Source: J038 sp036734085 (GTDB lineage Bacteria; Chloroflexota; Anaerolineae; Aggregatilineales; Phototrophicaceae). From it: a DNA stretch of 6,163 nt. The translations under genes and the position numbers were made by a program. Of this stretch, positions 1 through 5,004 are shown piece after piece (within the stretch, counting starts at the first letter, position 1; each line of letters starts with the position of its first letter). Below the pieces are notes generated by a model that ran no database searches, was not told the DNA's origin, and saw nothing but the letters and a program-made list of their open reading frames with translations. The stretch lies in contig DAIMZF010000178.1 in the NCBI GenBank assembly GCA_036734085.1, forward strand, positions 1-6,163. The letters run 5' to 3'.

Positions 1-14
1 TCAATTTTAAACTC

Positions 15-52
15 AGCAGGGTGGACGATATGCCCGCCCTGCTTGCTTTTTT
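15..52. terminator. Hairpin terminator left of the WD40 gene
   Basis: AGCAGGG (15-21) pairs perfectly with CCCTGCT (37-43), and the inner bases can add a few more pairs. On the plus strand the hairpin is followed by a T-run (47-52), so it best fits termination of a plus-strand gene lying left of the window. A TAA at 8-10 could be the end of such a gene, but only two codons would be visible. On the minus strand the same hairpin follows the WD40 stop codon directly, with a weaker tail (GAGTTTAAAATT), so it may work in both directions. Confidence 0.7.
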
Positions 53-1370
53 ATCCGACTCCCCACAGATAAGCACCGCCGTTCACATCCAACGTCGCCA
101 GAATACGTCCATCTGGGCTGAAGGCCAACGCGCTGACAGGTACACGATGGGCGCTTAACTGGGCTAACTGCGTGCCGGTGGCGGCATCCCACAGCACCAC
201 CGCATACACAACTTCACCAATCGCATTGGTAAATTCCACCGCGCCTGCCAGCACATCCCCCGCCGGATTCACCGCAATATCCGCCGGGCCGCGCTCGGTA
301 ATGCTCTGGGTAAATGGTGTGGGATACTGCCCAATCACCGCGCCTTCCGCGCTGATGATGGTCAGCACGTTGCCTTGTTCGGAGGTCGCAATCTGCGCGG
401 AAATATTGCCTGTCGGCGGGTCGGCGGGGGTAAGCACAGAATCCAGCACAGGGGCGTTTGTGGTCACATCCCACACCAATACAGCGCCGTCATCCGTGCC
501 TAAGGCGATATTGCGACTATCCGCAGACCAGGCCAGCGTGCGCCCGTCGGCCTGCCAGCCCGCTACTGTCTGCTGGATGCGCTCATCAAACGTACTCCAC
601 ACCGCCATTTCACCCTCCACCCCCCACACGGTCAGGCGTAGGCCGTCGTTAGACCACGTTAACGCCCGTGCCGGGTCTGTGCCATATACGCCCCGTTGAG
701 CGCCCGTCCACGCATCCAGCACCCGCACCGCGTTATCCGCTTCGCCCACCAGCGCAAACGCGCCGCCTTGCGGCGACCACTTCACACGCAGTACATTATC
801 GGTTGTTACCGGGAATGTGTTCAACGCTGTGCGGGAATCACCATCCAGCACGGTTACACCCTCCGCAGACCGCGTGAGCAGATAACGTGCATCCGGCGAC
901 CACGCCGCCAAACTATGATAGCCGCCCTCAATCGCGTCTGGCCTGCCTGTCATGGTATTCCATACGAATAGCTCCGTCGCGGAAGCACTCACCAGTACAC
1001 CCATCGTAGAGAGTGATAACGATAGCACCGGCTCGGTATGGCCGGACAAGTTGAAGAAGCTCGCCCCGTTGCGGCTCTCCCAGATGTTTGCCATGCCATC
1101 CCCGCCGCCGGANNNNNNNNNNNNNNNNNNNNNNNNNNNNNNNNNNNNNNNNNNNNNNNNNNNNNNNNNNNNNNNNNNNNNNNNNNNNNNNNNNNNNNNN
1201 NNNNNNNNNNNNCCATTGGGGGATGTCGCGGCGTCGTTCGCGCCACCGTAGCCCACCGTGCCCATCACTTGCAGGGCGGCGGCGTTGTCGGGCGTAATCG
1301 GCACGGATTGTCCCAAAGCGGGAAACGTCAGCATGAGTAATAAACCTAGTAAAGCGATAGTGTGTTTCAT
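51..1370 (-). CDS. Exported WD40-repeat beta-propeller protein (interrupted by assembly gap)
   Basis: The N-terminus is a typical Sec signal peptide: MKH, a hydrophobic core ALLGLLLMLTF and a cleavage-like PALG-Q at about residue 20. The mature protein should therefore act outside the cytoplasmic membrane. The rest consists of degenerate WD40 blades. Visible blade ends include ANIWES (about 94-99), FVWNT (135-139), RVLDA (216-220), MAVWST (255-260), LVWDV (298-302), VVLWDAATG (391-399) and YLWGVG at the C-terminus. Several carry preceding SPDG-type turns (for example AFSPDGRILAT near 416-426), so seven or more blades are likely. No enzymatic domain is visible; such propellers are usually protein-interaction platforms. 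The stretch ITPDNAAAL after the signal peptide is a style I associate with Chloroflexota exported WD40 proteins. The ATG at 1370 has GGGAGG 11 bases upstream. Residues 53-86 fall in a 100-N gap, so total length and the first blade are unreliable, although the frame is consistent on both sides. The partner is unknown. Confidence 0.88.
   Translation of the reverse strand: MKHTIALLGLLLMLTFPALGQSVPITPDNAAALQVMGTVGYGGANDAATSPNXXXXXXXXXXXXXXXXXXXXXXXXXXXXXXXXXXSGGGDGMANIWESRNGASFFNLSGHTEPVLSLSLSTMGVLVSASATELFVWNTMTGRPDAIEGGYHSLAAWSPDARYLLTRSAEGVTVLDGDSRTALNTFPVTTDNVLRVKWSPQGGAFALVGEADNAVRVLDAWTGAQRGVYGTDPARALTWSNDGLRLTVWGVEGEMAVWSTFDERIQQTVAGWQADGRTLAWSADSRNIALGTDDGAVLVWDVTTNAPVLDSVLTPADPPTGNISAQIATSEQGNVLTIISAEGAVIGQYPTPFTQSITERGPADIAVNPAGDVLAGAVEFTNAIGEVVYAVVLWDAATGTQLAQLSAHRVPVSALAFSPDGRILATLDVNGGAYLWGVG
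1113..1212. other. Assembly gap (100 N) inside the WD40 gene
   Basis: This is a run of exactly 100 N, the usual placeholder for a scaffold gap of unknown size. It interrupts the first WD40 blade, between 'AATSPN' and 'SGGGDGMANIW' of the minus-strand protein. The reading frame agrees on both sides only if the missing length is congruent with 100 modulo 3. Confidence 0.95.
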
Positions 1371-1418
1371 ACGCGGAAGAACCTCCCGTTAAATGTTGAC
1401 TTTTAGGGCTATTTTACG

Positions 1419-1520
1419 TTAAAGCACGCGCAAAACACGTCTACTGTACGAAATCACCGCCCAAGCGTAGGCCACAAGTGCAAAAGCGGCGCGCAAATCA
1501 TCTCGCGCCCCGCGCATCAT
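1419..1520 (-). CDS. Possible small hydrophobic protein or upstream ORF (33 aa)
   Basis: The ORF starts at an ATG (1518-1520) followed directly by a second ATG and ends in TAA at 1419-1421. A GGAAGG lies ten bases upstream of the first ATG, a plausible ribosome binding site. The middle reads AAFALVAYAWAVISY, a short hydrophobic stretch flanked by arginines on both sides (RDDLR before, SRRVLRVL after), as in a single-span membrane peptide. It ends 48 bases before the WD40 start on the same strand, so it could be cotranscribed with it. I recognise no family. At this length a chance ORF in GC-rich sequence is a real possibility. Confidence 0.25.
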   Translation of the reverse strand: MMRGARDDLRAAFALVAYAWAVISYSRRVLRVL

Positions 1521-1614
1521 AACAAACGTGCCTTCCGTTGACTGACGGCTACGTTTTGCAGGCTCTCAATCACTCTCAGAAACCTATTTTTAACCGTAAT
1601 TTAGCGGAATTATA

Positions 1615-1643
1615 TGAACAATTATTCTATTTTGTGTTATGAT
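1615..1643 (+). promoter_or_regulatory. Sigma70-type promoter of the wHTH gene
   Basis: The -35-like TGAACA (1615-1620) is separated by exactly 17 bases from TATGAT (1638-1643). The -10 is preceded by TGT, giving an extended -10 element (TGTTATGAT). The surroundings are markedly AT-rich compared with the flanking genes. Transcription would start near 1650, about 40 bases upstream of the ATG at 1692. The upstream in-frame ATG at 1614 lies inside this promoter, which argues against its use as a start. Confidence 0.55.
1616..1627. promoter_or_regulatory. Imperfect GAAC-N4-GTTC-like palindrome in the promoter (possible operator)
   Basis: GAACAATTATTC is symmetric at 10 of 12 positions. It differs by one base from the GAAC-N4-GTTC pattern known for Bacillus-type LexA operators. 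It overlaps the -35 element and the spacer of the promoter of a gene that encodes a LexA-like DNA-binding domain, so autoregulation is an attractive inference. One short imperfect palindrome in AT-rich sequence is weak evidence. Confidence 0.3.
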
Positions 1644-1673
1644 GATAGGTGTTTCAATTCTGTTATATTAAGT

Positions 1674-1681
1674 AAAGGTGA
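1674..1681 (+). promoter_or_regulatory. Ribosome binding site that fixes the wHTH start at 1692
   Basis: AAAGGTGA matches the anti-Shine-Dalgarno well and ends ten bases before the ATG at 1692. Nothing comparable precedes the in-frame ATG at 1614. This supports the shorter, 87-residue product. Confidence 0.6.
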
Positions 1682-1691
1682 TGGGCTATTT

Positions 1692-1955
1692 ATGACTGAT
1701 GTAAAACGTTACGCGAACAATAATCGCGTGCAAGACCGCGAAACACTGATACAGGAAATCTTTGATTTTGTTGTGGCCTACAAAGACCGCTACAATGGCA
1801 ATTCCCCCTCTTTGGTGGAAATCAGCAAGGGGTGTTATACCTCACGCACTAACGTTGTGCGTTACCTGGATATATTGGAAGCACGCGGCTATATCCAGCG
1901 TAACCCCTATATCCCGCGTAGCATTCGTATATTGCCGGACAAAGACCGTCTTTAA
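1692..1955 (+). CDS. Free-standing LexA-type winged-helix DNA-binding protein (87 aa)
   Basis: This is a small cytoplasmic transcription regulator. Residues about 17-83 follow the LexA N-terminal winged-helix pattern: helix 1 ETLIQEIFDFVVAYKDRY, then SPSLVEISKG, a recognition helix region SRTNVVRYLDILEARGYI, and a wing ending in PRSIRIL. LexA itself continues with a serine peptidase domain (Ser/Lys dyad and Ala-Gly cleavage site). That domain is absent, so this protein should not be RecA-cleavable. The start at 1692 is chosen because it has a good Shine-Dalgarno sequence and a promoter just upstream; an in-frame ATG at 1614 would add 26 residues but lies within the promoter. The gene stands alone between its own promoter and terminator. 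Its targets are unknown; autoregulation is possible given the palindrome in the promoter. Family-level assignment is good, but a role in the SOS response is not shown. Other small MarR- or LexA-like wHTH families are the alternative. Confidence 0.8.
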   Translation: MTDVKRYANNNRVQDRETLIQEIFDFVVAYKDRYNGNSPSLVEISKGCYTSRTNVVRYLDILEARGYIQRNPYIPRSIRILPDKDRL

Positions 1956-2025
1956 AACGGAGTCCAAGCCAGACCATTCCCCCCTGTGGGCTATGTTACA
2001 CTAGGCGTAAAAGATTATTTATAAC

Positions 2026-2064
2026 AATAGGCGCAGACTTTTAACCTTCTAGCGCCTATTTTTT
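2026..2064 (+). terminator. Intrinsic terminator after the wHTH gene
   Basis: AATAGGCGC (2026-2034) pairs perfectly over nine bases with GCGCCTATT (2052-2060), followed by TTTT (2061-2064), giving a run of six T with the stem end. Three further pairs with one bulged A can form inside the loop. It lies 70 bases after the wHTH stop codon and insulates that gene from the transporter downstream. Confidence 0.85.
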
Positions 2065-2161
2065 CGTCCGGTTGCTTAACCCATACATACAGAAAGCCCT
2101 ACCCTTGACCACCCGTTCACATGCTCCGTCCTTGCCGTTACCGCGCTTCACACTCAGCCCG

Positions 2162-3142
2162 ATGGCGGGCGCTTATACATCATTAGGCATCGCGTTGATT
2201 ACGCTGTCCTTTGCCGCCGTGACGATGCGCCTTGCTCAAATTCATGGTTTGCCGTCTAACCTCATCGCCGCCGCCCGCTTGTCCTTAGCCGGGCTGATTC
2301 TGACGCCGTTTGTCCTCATGCGCTATCAAGCGGAGCTTAAACGCCTGACGCGGCGCGATGTGTTGTGGTCAACCTTCGCGGGGGTTTGGATTGGCATTCA
2401 CTTCCTGTTGATTACAGTTTCATTAGAACATACCAGTATTCTGGTCTCACAGGTCATCATCAACACCGGGCCGCTGTGGGTGGCCTTGCTGGAAACAGCG
2501 TTCCTCAAAGCGAAGCTCACGCAGGCGCACTATATCGCCATCGCCGTGACGATGCTCGGCGGTAGTTTGATTGGCCTTGCCAGTGCCTTAACCACCGCCA
2601 CGCCCGGCGGTGACGCCTTCCTGCATATGGGCGGCATAGATGCCGTACTCAGTGGGGATGCCGCCCGTGACCCGGTATTCGGCGCGGTGCTGGCCTTACT
2701 CGGCGCGATTTCCGGCTCAATCTACCTGACAATAGGCCGCAAGGCACGCGCTAACATCGCTACCGTGCCGTATGTGTGGATGGTGTTCAGCGTGGGGGGA
2801 TTGGTGGCCTTTGGCGCGGTCTTCCTCACCCAAACGCCCATCTTCGGGCATCCGTCCACCGGCTACTTCTGGCTGGTGGTGCTGGCTGTCGTGCCGCATC
2901 TCATCGGGCATTCCAGCTTTAACCATTCGCTCCGGTTCTTCTCCGCGACGTTGGTCAGCATCTACGGGCAGAGCATCACAGTCAGCGCGGCGGTGATTGC
3001 CTTCCTGCTGTTCGCGGAAGTGCCGACCGTGTTAGAGGCTATCGGCAGTGGGATTATCATGTTTGGCGTGATGTTAGCCATCCTCACACCGACAAAGGCC
3101 AGCCGCGAAGCCCGCAGGAACAGACGGCTTGCGGCGGAGTAA
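2162..3142 (+). CDS. EamA/DMT-superfamily membrane transporter
   Basis: This is an inner-membrane permease with the two-domain EamA layout of about ten transmembrane helices. Numbered from the ATG at 2162 (326 residues), the first repeat spans roughly 5-140 and includes the family-typical NTGPLWVALLETAFLKAKLT segment. The second spans roughly 172-309 and includes GHSSFNHSLRFFSATLVSI and AEVPTVLEAIGSGIIMFGVML, matching the conserved 'lfn.alr..sat.vs' and 'E.pt..q.iG..li..G' pattern. A soluble loop rich in Gly, Asp and Ala (about 142-172) joins the halves. The tail is basic (REARRNRRLAAE). Family members export or import amino acids, nucleotides, sugars or other metabolites, and sequence does not give the substrate. 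The frame also opens at a TTG (2072), adding 30 residues, but this lies just behind the preceding terminator and has no Shine-Dalgarno sequence. The ATG, next to the first membrane helix, is preferred, although it too lacks a clear ribosome binding site. An assembly gap begins at the base after the stop codon. Confidence 0.9.
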   Translation: MAGAYTSLGIALITLSFAAVTMRLAQIHGLPSNLIAAARLSLAGLILTPFVLMRYQAELKRLTRRDVLWSTFAGVWIGIHFLLITVSLEHTSILVSQVIINTGPLWVALLETAFLKAKLTQAHYIAIAVTMLGGSLIGLASALTTATPGGDAFLHMGGIDAVLSGDAARDPVFGAVLALLGAISGSIYLTIGRKARANIATVPYVWMVFSVGGLVAFGAVFLTQTPIFGHPSTGYFWLVVLAVVPHLIGHSSFNHSLRFFSATLVSIYGQSITVSAAVIAFLLFAEVPTVLEAIGSGIIMFGVMLAILTPTKASREARRNRRLAAE

Positions 3143-3242
3143 NNNNNNNNNNNNNNNNNNNNNNNNNNNNNNNNNNNNNNNNNNNNNNNNNNNNNNNNNN
3201 NNNNNNNNNNNNNNNNNNNNNNNNNNNNNNNNNNNNNNNNNN
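3143..3242. other. Assembly gap (100 N) between the two transporter genes
   Basis: This run of exactly 100 N begins immediately after the stop codon of the EamA gene. The true gap length is unknown, so it cannot be said whether a terminator, promoter or small gene is missing. The 75 bases after the gap hold a weak hairpin (GGGTGT 3257-3262 with ATACCC 3269-3274, no T-run) and the ribosome binding site of the next gene. Confidence 0.95.
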
Positions 3243-3317
3243 TATTTAACCCGTATGGGTGTGTGGCAATACCCTGATTAACAGATGAATGATAAGTAAC
3301 AGGATAGGTTTTACCTC

Positions 3318-4634
3318 ATGCGTTGGCAACGTACATTATGGATTATGTTCTTCGCGCAGATATGCACCGCGATGGGCTTCTCGATCGTCTTCCCCTTTTT
3401 GCCGCTTTATGTGGAGGAACTAGGGACAAATACCAACATCAGCCTGCAATTCTGGGCCGGGATGGTGTTTAGCGGACAGGCCATCGCCATGACCATCACC
3501 GCGCCGATTTGGGGCGCAGTCGCCGACCGCTACGGGCGTAAGCTGATGGTAGAACGTGCCATGTTCGGCGGTGGGATTCTGCTGGTGTTCATGGCCTTCG
3601 CCAACAGTGCGGAAGAACTCACATTCTTGCGGGTGCTTCAAGGCCTTGTGACGGGTGTCGTGGCCGCCGCCAGCGCCTTAGTCGCCGCAGAGACACCGCG
3701 TAACCGCATGGGCTACGCGATGGGCGTGCTTCAGTTGGCGTTATGGACGGGTGTCGCCATCGGCCCGTTAATTGGCGGCGTATTGGCGGATGCTTACGGC
3801 TTCCGTGTGCCGCATCTCATCACAGGGGCGCTCTTGTTCAGCGCGGGTGTGGTGGTGCATCTCGGCATTAAAGAAAACTTCTCATCGGAGCAACGACAGG
3901 CCAACAAACAGCGCGGTTTCGTCACGGAATGGCGGCACATCCTAAGTATGCCGGGCGTCGTGCCGACTTACAGCATCCGGTTTATGTCCGGCATGTGTCG
4001 CTCTATGTTAATCCCGGTTTTGCCGCTTTATGTCGCTATGCTCGTGGCAGATGCGGCCAGTGGCTTTTCGCTCGTGCCAGCCCCATTTTTGCACATCAGC
4101 ACCGCGCTCGTCGGCGTCAGCACATTGACCGGGCTGGTCGTCGGCTCGGAGTCTGCGGCATCGACGGTGAGCGGCGTCTACTTCGGGCGCATGGGCGACC
4201 GCATCGGGCATCGGCTGGTGATTATGATATGCGGGGTGATTGGCTTTGTGTTCTTTTTACCGCAGGCGTTCGTCACGAATGTGTGGCAGTTGCTCCTGCT
4301 CACGTTCTTAGGCGGGTTTGCGGTGGGCGGTCTGGTTGCCGCGCCGAGTGCGCTCTTAGCCCGATACACCGAACCGGGCGAAGAAGGCGCGGTGTACGGC
4401 ATTGATAACAGCGTGGTAGCGGCGGCACGGGCAATCGCGCCTTTGCTCGGTTCTGGATTAGCGGCGTTTTACGGCTTGCGTGCGCCCTTTTTAGCGGCGG
4501 CCTTGTTATTCGGCCTGATGGTGTTATGGGCGGCGTACGTCCTCCCGCGTGATAGTGCCATCGTCGCAGACCCACACCCAGAGCCGGAATCCGTGCGTCC
4601 GCGACAGGTTCAACCCAGTGCCAGCGCGAAGTAG
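3318..4634 (+). CDS. MFS exporter, MdtG-like (DHA1 drug:H+ antiporter type)
   Basis: This is a twelve-helix proton-driven exporter of 438 residues in the cytoplasmic membrane, close to the family's usual 400-420. The N-terminal half resembles E. coli MdtG along its length: FPFLPLYVEELG (25-36), WAGMVFS (46-52), motif A GAVADRYGRKL (66-76), the helix-4 arginine in FLRVLQG (R105), PRNRMGYAMG (127-136) and antiporter motif C GVAIGPLIGGVLAD (145-158). A second motif A-like loop, GRMGDRIGHRL (290-300), marks the C-terminal half, where YGIDNSVVAAARAIAPLLG also follows the MdtG pattern. A long outside loop between helices 7 and 8 (about 243-278) and a Pro/Glu-rich cytoplasmic tail (about 411-438) are lineage-specific. 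AGGATAGG (3301-3308) lies nine bases before the ATG. E. coli MdtG is linked to drug resistance; the natural substrate here is unknown. Cotranscription with the EamA gene upstream cannot be judged because of the gap. An inverted repeat 25 bases downstream has no T-run and is a poor terminator. Confidence 0.92.
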   Translation: MRWQRTLWIMFFAQICTAMGFSIVFPFLPLYVEELGTNTNISLQFWAGMVFSGQAIAMTITAPIWGAVADRYGRKLMVERAMFGGGILLVFMAFANSAEELTFLRVLQGLVTGVVAAASALVAAETPRNRMGYAMGVLQLALWTGVAIGPLIGGVLADAYGFRVPHLITGALLFSAGVVVHLGIKENFSSEQRQANKQRGFVTEWRHILSMPGVVPTYSIRFMSGMCRSMLIPVLPLYVAMLVADAASGFSLVPAPFLHISTALVGVSTLTGLVVGSESAASTVSGVYFGRMGDRIGHRLVIMICGVIGFVFFLPQAFVTNVWQLLLLTFLGGFAVGGLVAAPSALLARYTEPGEEGAVYGIDNSVVAAARAIAPLLGSGLAAFYGLRAPFLAAALLFGLMVLWAAYVLPRDSAIVADPHPEPESVRPRQVQPSASAK

Positions 4635-4659
4635 CCCCCCAGCCGCCGTATAAACGTTT

Positions 4660-4709
4660 GTTTAGTCTTTGCCCCAATGCGTTGACAACCCCGACGAGAA
4701 AGACTAAAC
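4660..4709. repeat. 11-bp perfect inverted repeat straddling the cysteine synthase promoter
   Basis: GTTTAGTCTTT (4660-4670) and AAAGACTAAAC (4699-4709) are exact inverse complements separated by 28 bases, about 39 bp centre to centre. The right arm covers the -10 element TAAACT and the loop contains the -35 TTGACA. No T-run follows on either strand, so a terminator role is unlikely. Paired binding sites for a repressor or activator are the more natural reading. A chance 11-bp match at this spacing is improbable. Confidence 0.6.
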
Positions 4710-4710
4710 T
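4682..4710 (+). promoter_or_regulatory. Sigma70-type promoter for the cysteine synthase leader
   Basis: A consensus -35 TTGACA (4682-4687) is followed after exactly 17 bases by TAAACT (4705-4710), which matches the -10 consensus at four of six positions. Transcription would start near 4717, giving a leader of almost 290 nucleotides before the cysteine synthase ATG. This is the best -35 hexamer I found in the window. Confidence 0.6.
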
Positions 4711-4749
4711 TCTGGGTATGTGTTCGATACGATAAGAAGTGGAGACGCG

Positions 4750-4794
4750 ATGTTTTCGTTGCGTTCCTGTACCACCTGTCACAGCACGGGATAA
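4750..4794 (+). CDS. Candidate Cys/Ser-rich leader peptide (14 aa)
   Basis: The ORF encodes MFSLRSCTTCHSTG and ends in TAA (4792-4794). GGAG (4741-4744) lies five bases before the ATG, a near-ideal Shine-Dalgarno spacing. Two of the 14 residues are Cys (TGT at 4768-4770 and 4777-4779) and three are Ser, in a leader that ends at a cysteine synthase gene and contains a terminator in between. Cysteine is normally about one percent of residues, so this content is high for a random ORF. The stop codon lies inside the RNA segment that can pair with the terminator's 5' arm. I infer that it is a sensor for charged tRNA-Cys (perhaps also tRNA-Ser), not a functional protein. It is too short to confirm from sequence alone. 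Confidence 0.5.
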   Translation: MFSLRSCTTCHSTG

Positions 4795-4867
4795 CCGCCA
4801 CGCTCTGATAGGTCAACCATAAGTATTACGACGACCAGTAAACGACAAGCCGAGCGCGGCGTTACCC
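4788..4867 (+). promoter_or_regulatory. Candidate antiterminator, mutually exclusive with the terminator
   Basis: The segment 4788-4805 (GGG, bulged A, TAAC, bulged C, GCCACGCTC) pairs with 4852-4867 (GAGCGCGGC, GTTA, CCC). This gives 15 base pairs with one A-C mismatch (4800 with 4857) and a 46-nt loop. It uses the whole 5' arm of the terminator (4853-4860) plus part of the terminator's upper stem (4865-4867), so the two structures cannot coexist. Its 5' strand begins four bases before the leader-peptide stop codon, the stretch a terminating ribosome would cover. Confidence 0.5.
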
Positions 4868-4909
4868 TGATGCAATCTGTATCACGGGCGACTGCCGCGC
4901 TTTTTATTT
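4853..4909 (+). terminator. Intrinsic terminator in the cysteine synthase leader
   Basis: AGCGCGGC (4853-4860) pairs perfectly with GCCGCGCT (4894-4901). An upper stem CCC-TGAT (4865-4871) pairs with ATCA-C-GGG (4881-4888) with one bulged C. The lower stem runs straight into TTTTT-A-TTT (4901-4909). It lies about 95 bases before the cysteine synthase ATG and about 60 bases after the leader-peptide stop. It is too far (over 200 bases) from the MFS stop codon, and beyond a new promoter, to be simply the MFS terminator. It is best read as an attenuator; a small independent RNA of about 190 nt (4717-4909) is the alternative. Confidence 0.8.
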
Positions 4910-4994
4910 GTCTGTTTGCTGGTTTTTATTTAGCACATCAATTTTGTGGACACGATAACCGTACACTGACCGAAACATCCAATAGCGATTAGCT

Positions 4995-5000
4995 AGGAGA
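4995..5000 (+). promoter_or_regulatory. Strong ribosome binding site of the cysteine synthase gene
   Basis: AGGAGA ends four bases before the ATG at 5005. It is a clear Shine-Dalgarno sequence and fixes the start codon of the synthase. Confidence 0.75.
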
Positions 5001-5004
5001 AACC

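Larger units (their letters stand above)
1371..1691. other. Divergent intergenic region between WD40 and wHTH genes
   Basis: About 320 bases separate the two divergent start codons. The left part carries the WD40 Shine-Dalgarno sequence (GGGAGG on the minus strand, 1382-1387) and a minus-strand TAAAAT (1411-1416) that could be a -10 element but has no convincing -35. The middle part (1419-1520) holds a possible 33-codon minus-strand ORF. The right part becomes AT-rich from about 1580 and holds the promoter and ribosome binding site of the wHTH gene. I see no tRNA, repeat array or mobile element here. Confidence 0.6.

Noticed and set aside
172..699. Plus-strand 175-codon open frame opposite the WD40 gene
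   Set aside because: It lies fully antisense to a well-supported WD40 coding region, with low-complexity Ser/Thr/Pro composition and no recognisable domain; it is a shadow frame.
1994..2002. TGTTACACT as an extended -10 promoter for the EamA gene
   Set aside because: No acceptable -35 lies 16-18 bases upstream, and a transcript starting there would meet the 2026-2064 terminator within about 20 bases.
4660..4709. Inverted repeat as the MFS terminator
   Set aside because: The stem has a 28-base loop and is followed by TTCTGGG, not a T-run; its overlap with a promoter fits an operator better.
4300..4782. Minus-strand 160-codon open frame across the end of the MFS gene and the cysteine leader
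   Set aside because: It overlaps the MFS coding region in antisense, is Arg/Pro-rich with no domain, and would run through the promoter and leader elements; it is a shadow frame.
4717..4909. Known riboswitch, T-box, 6S RNA or SRP RNA in the cysteine synthase leader
   Set aside because: I found no T-box UGGN/ACCGCG element, no recognisable SAM, TPP, FMN, glycine, fluoride or cobalamin core, and the 5' and 3' ends do not pair as in 6S RNA.
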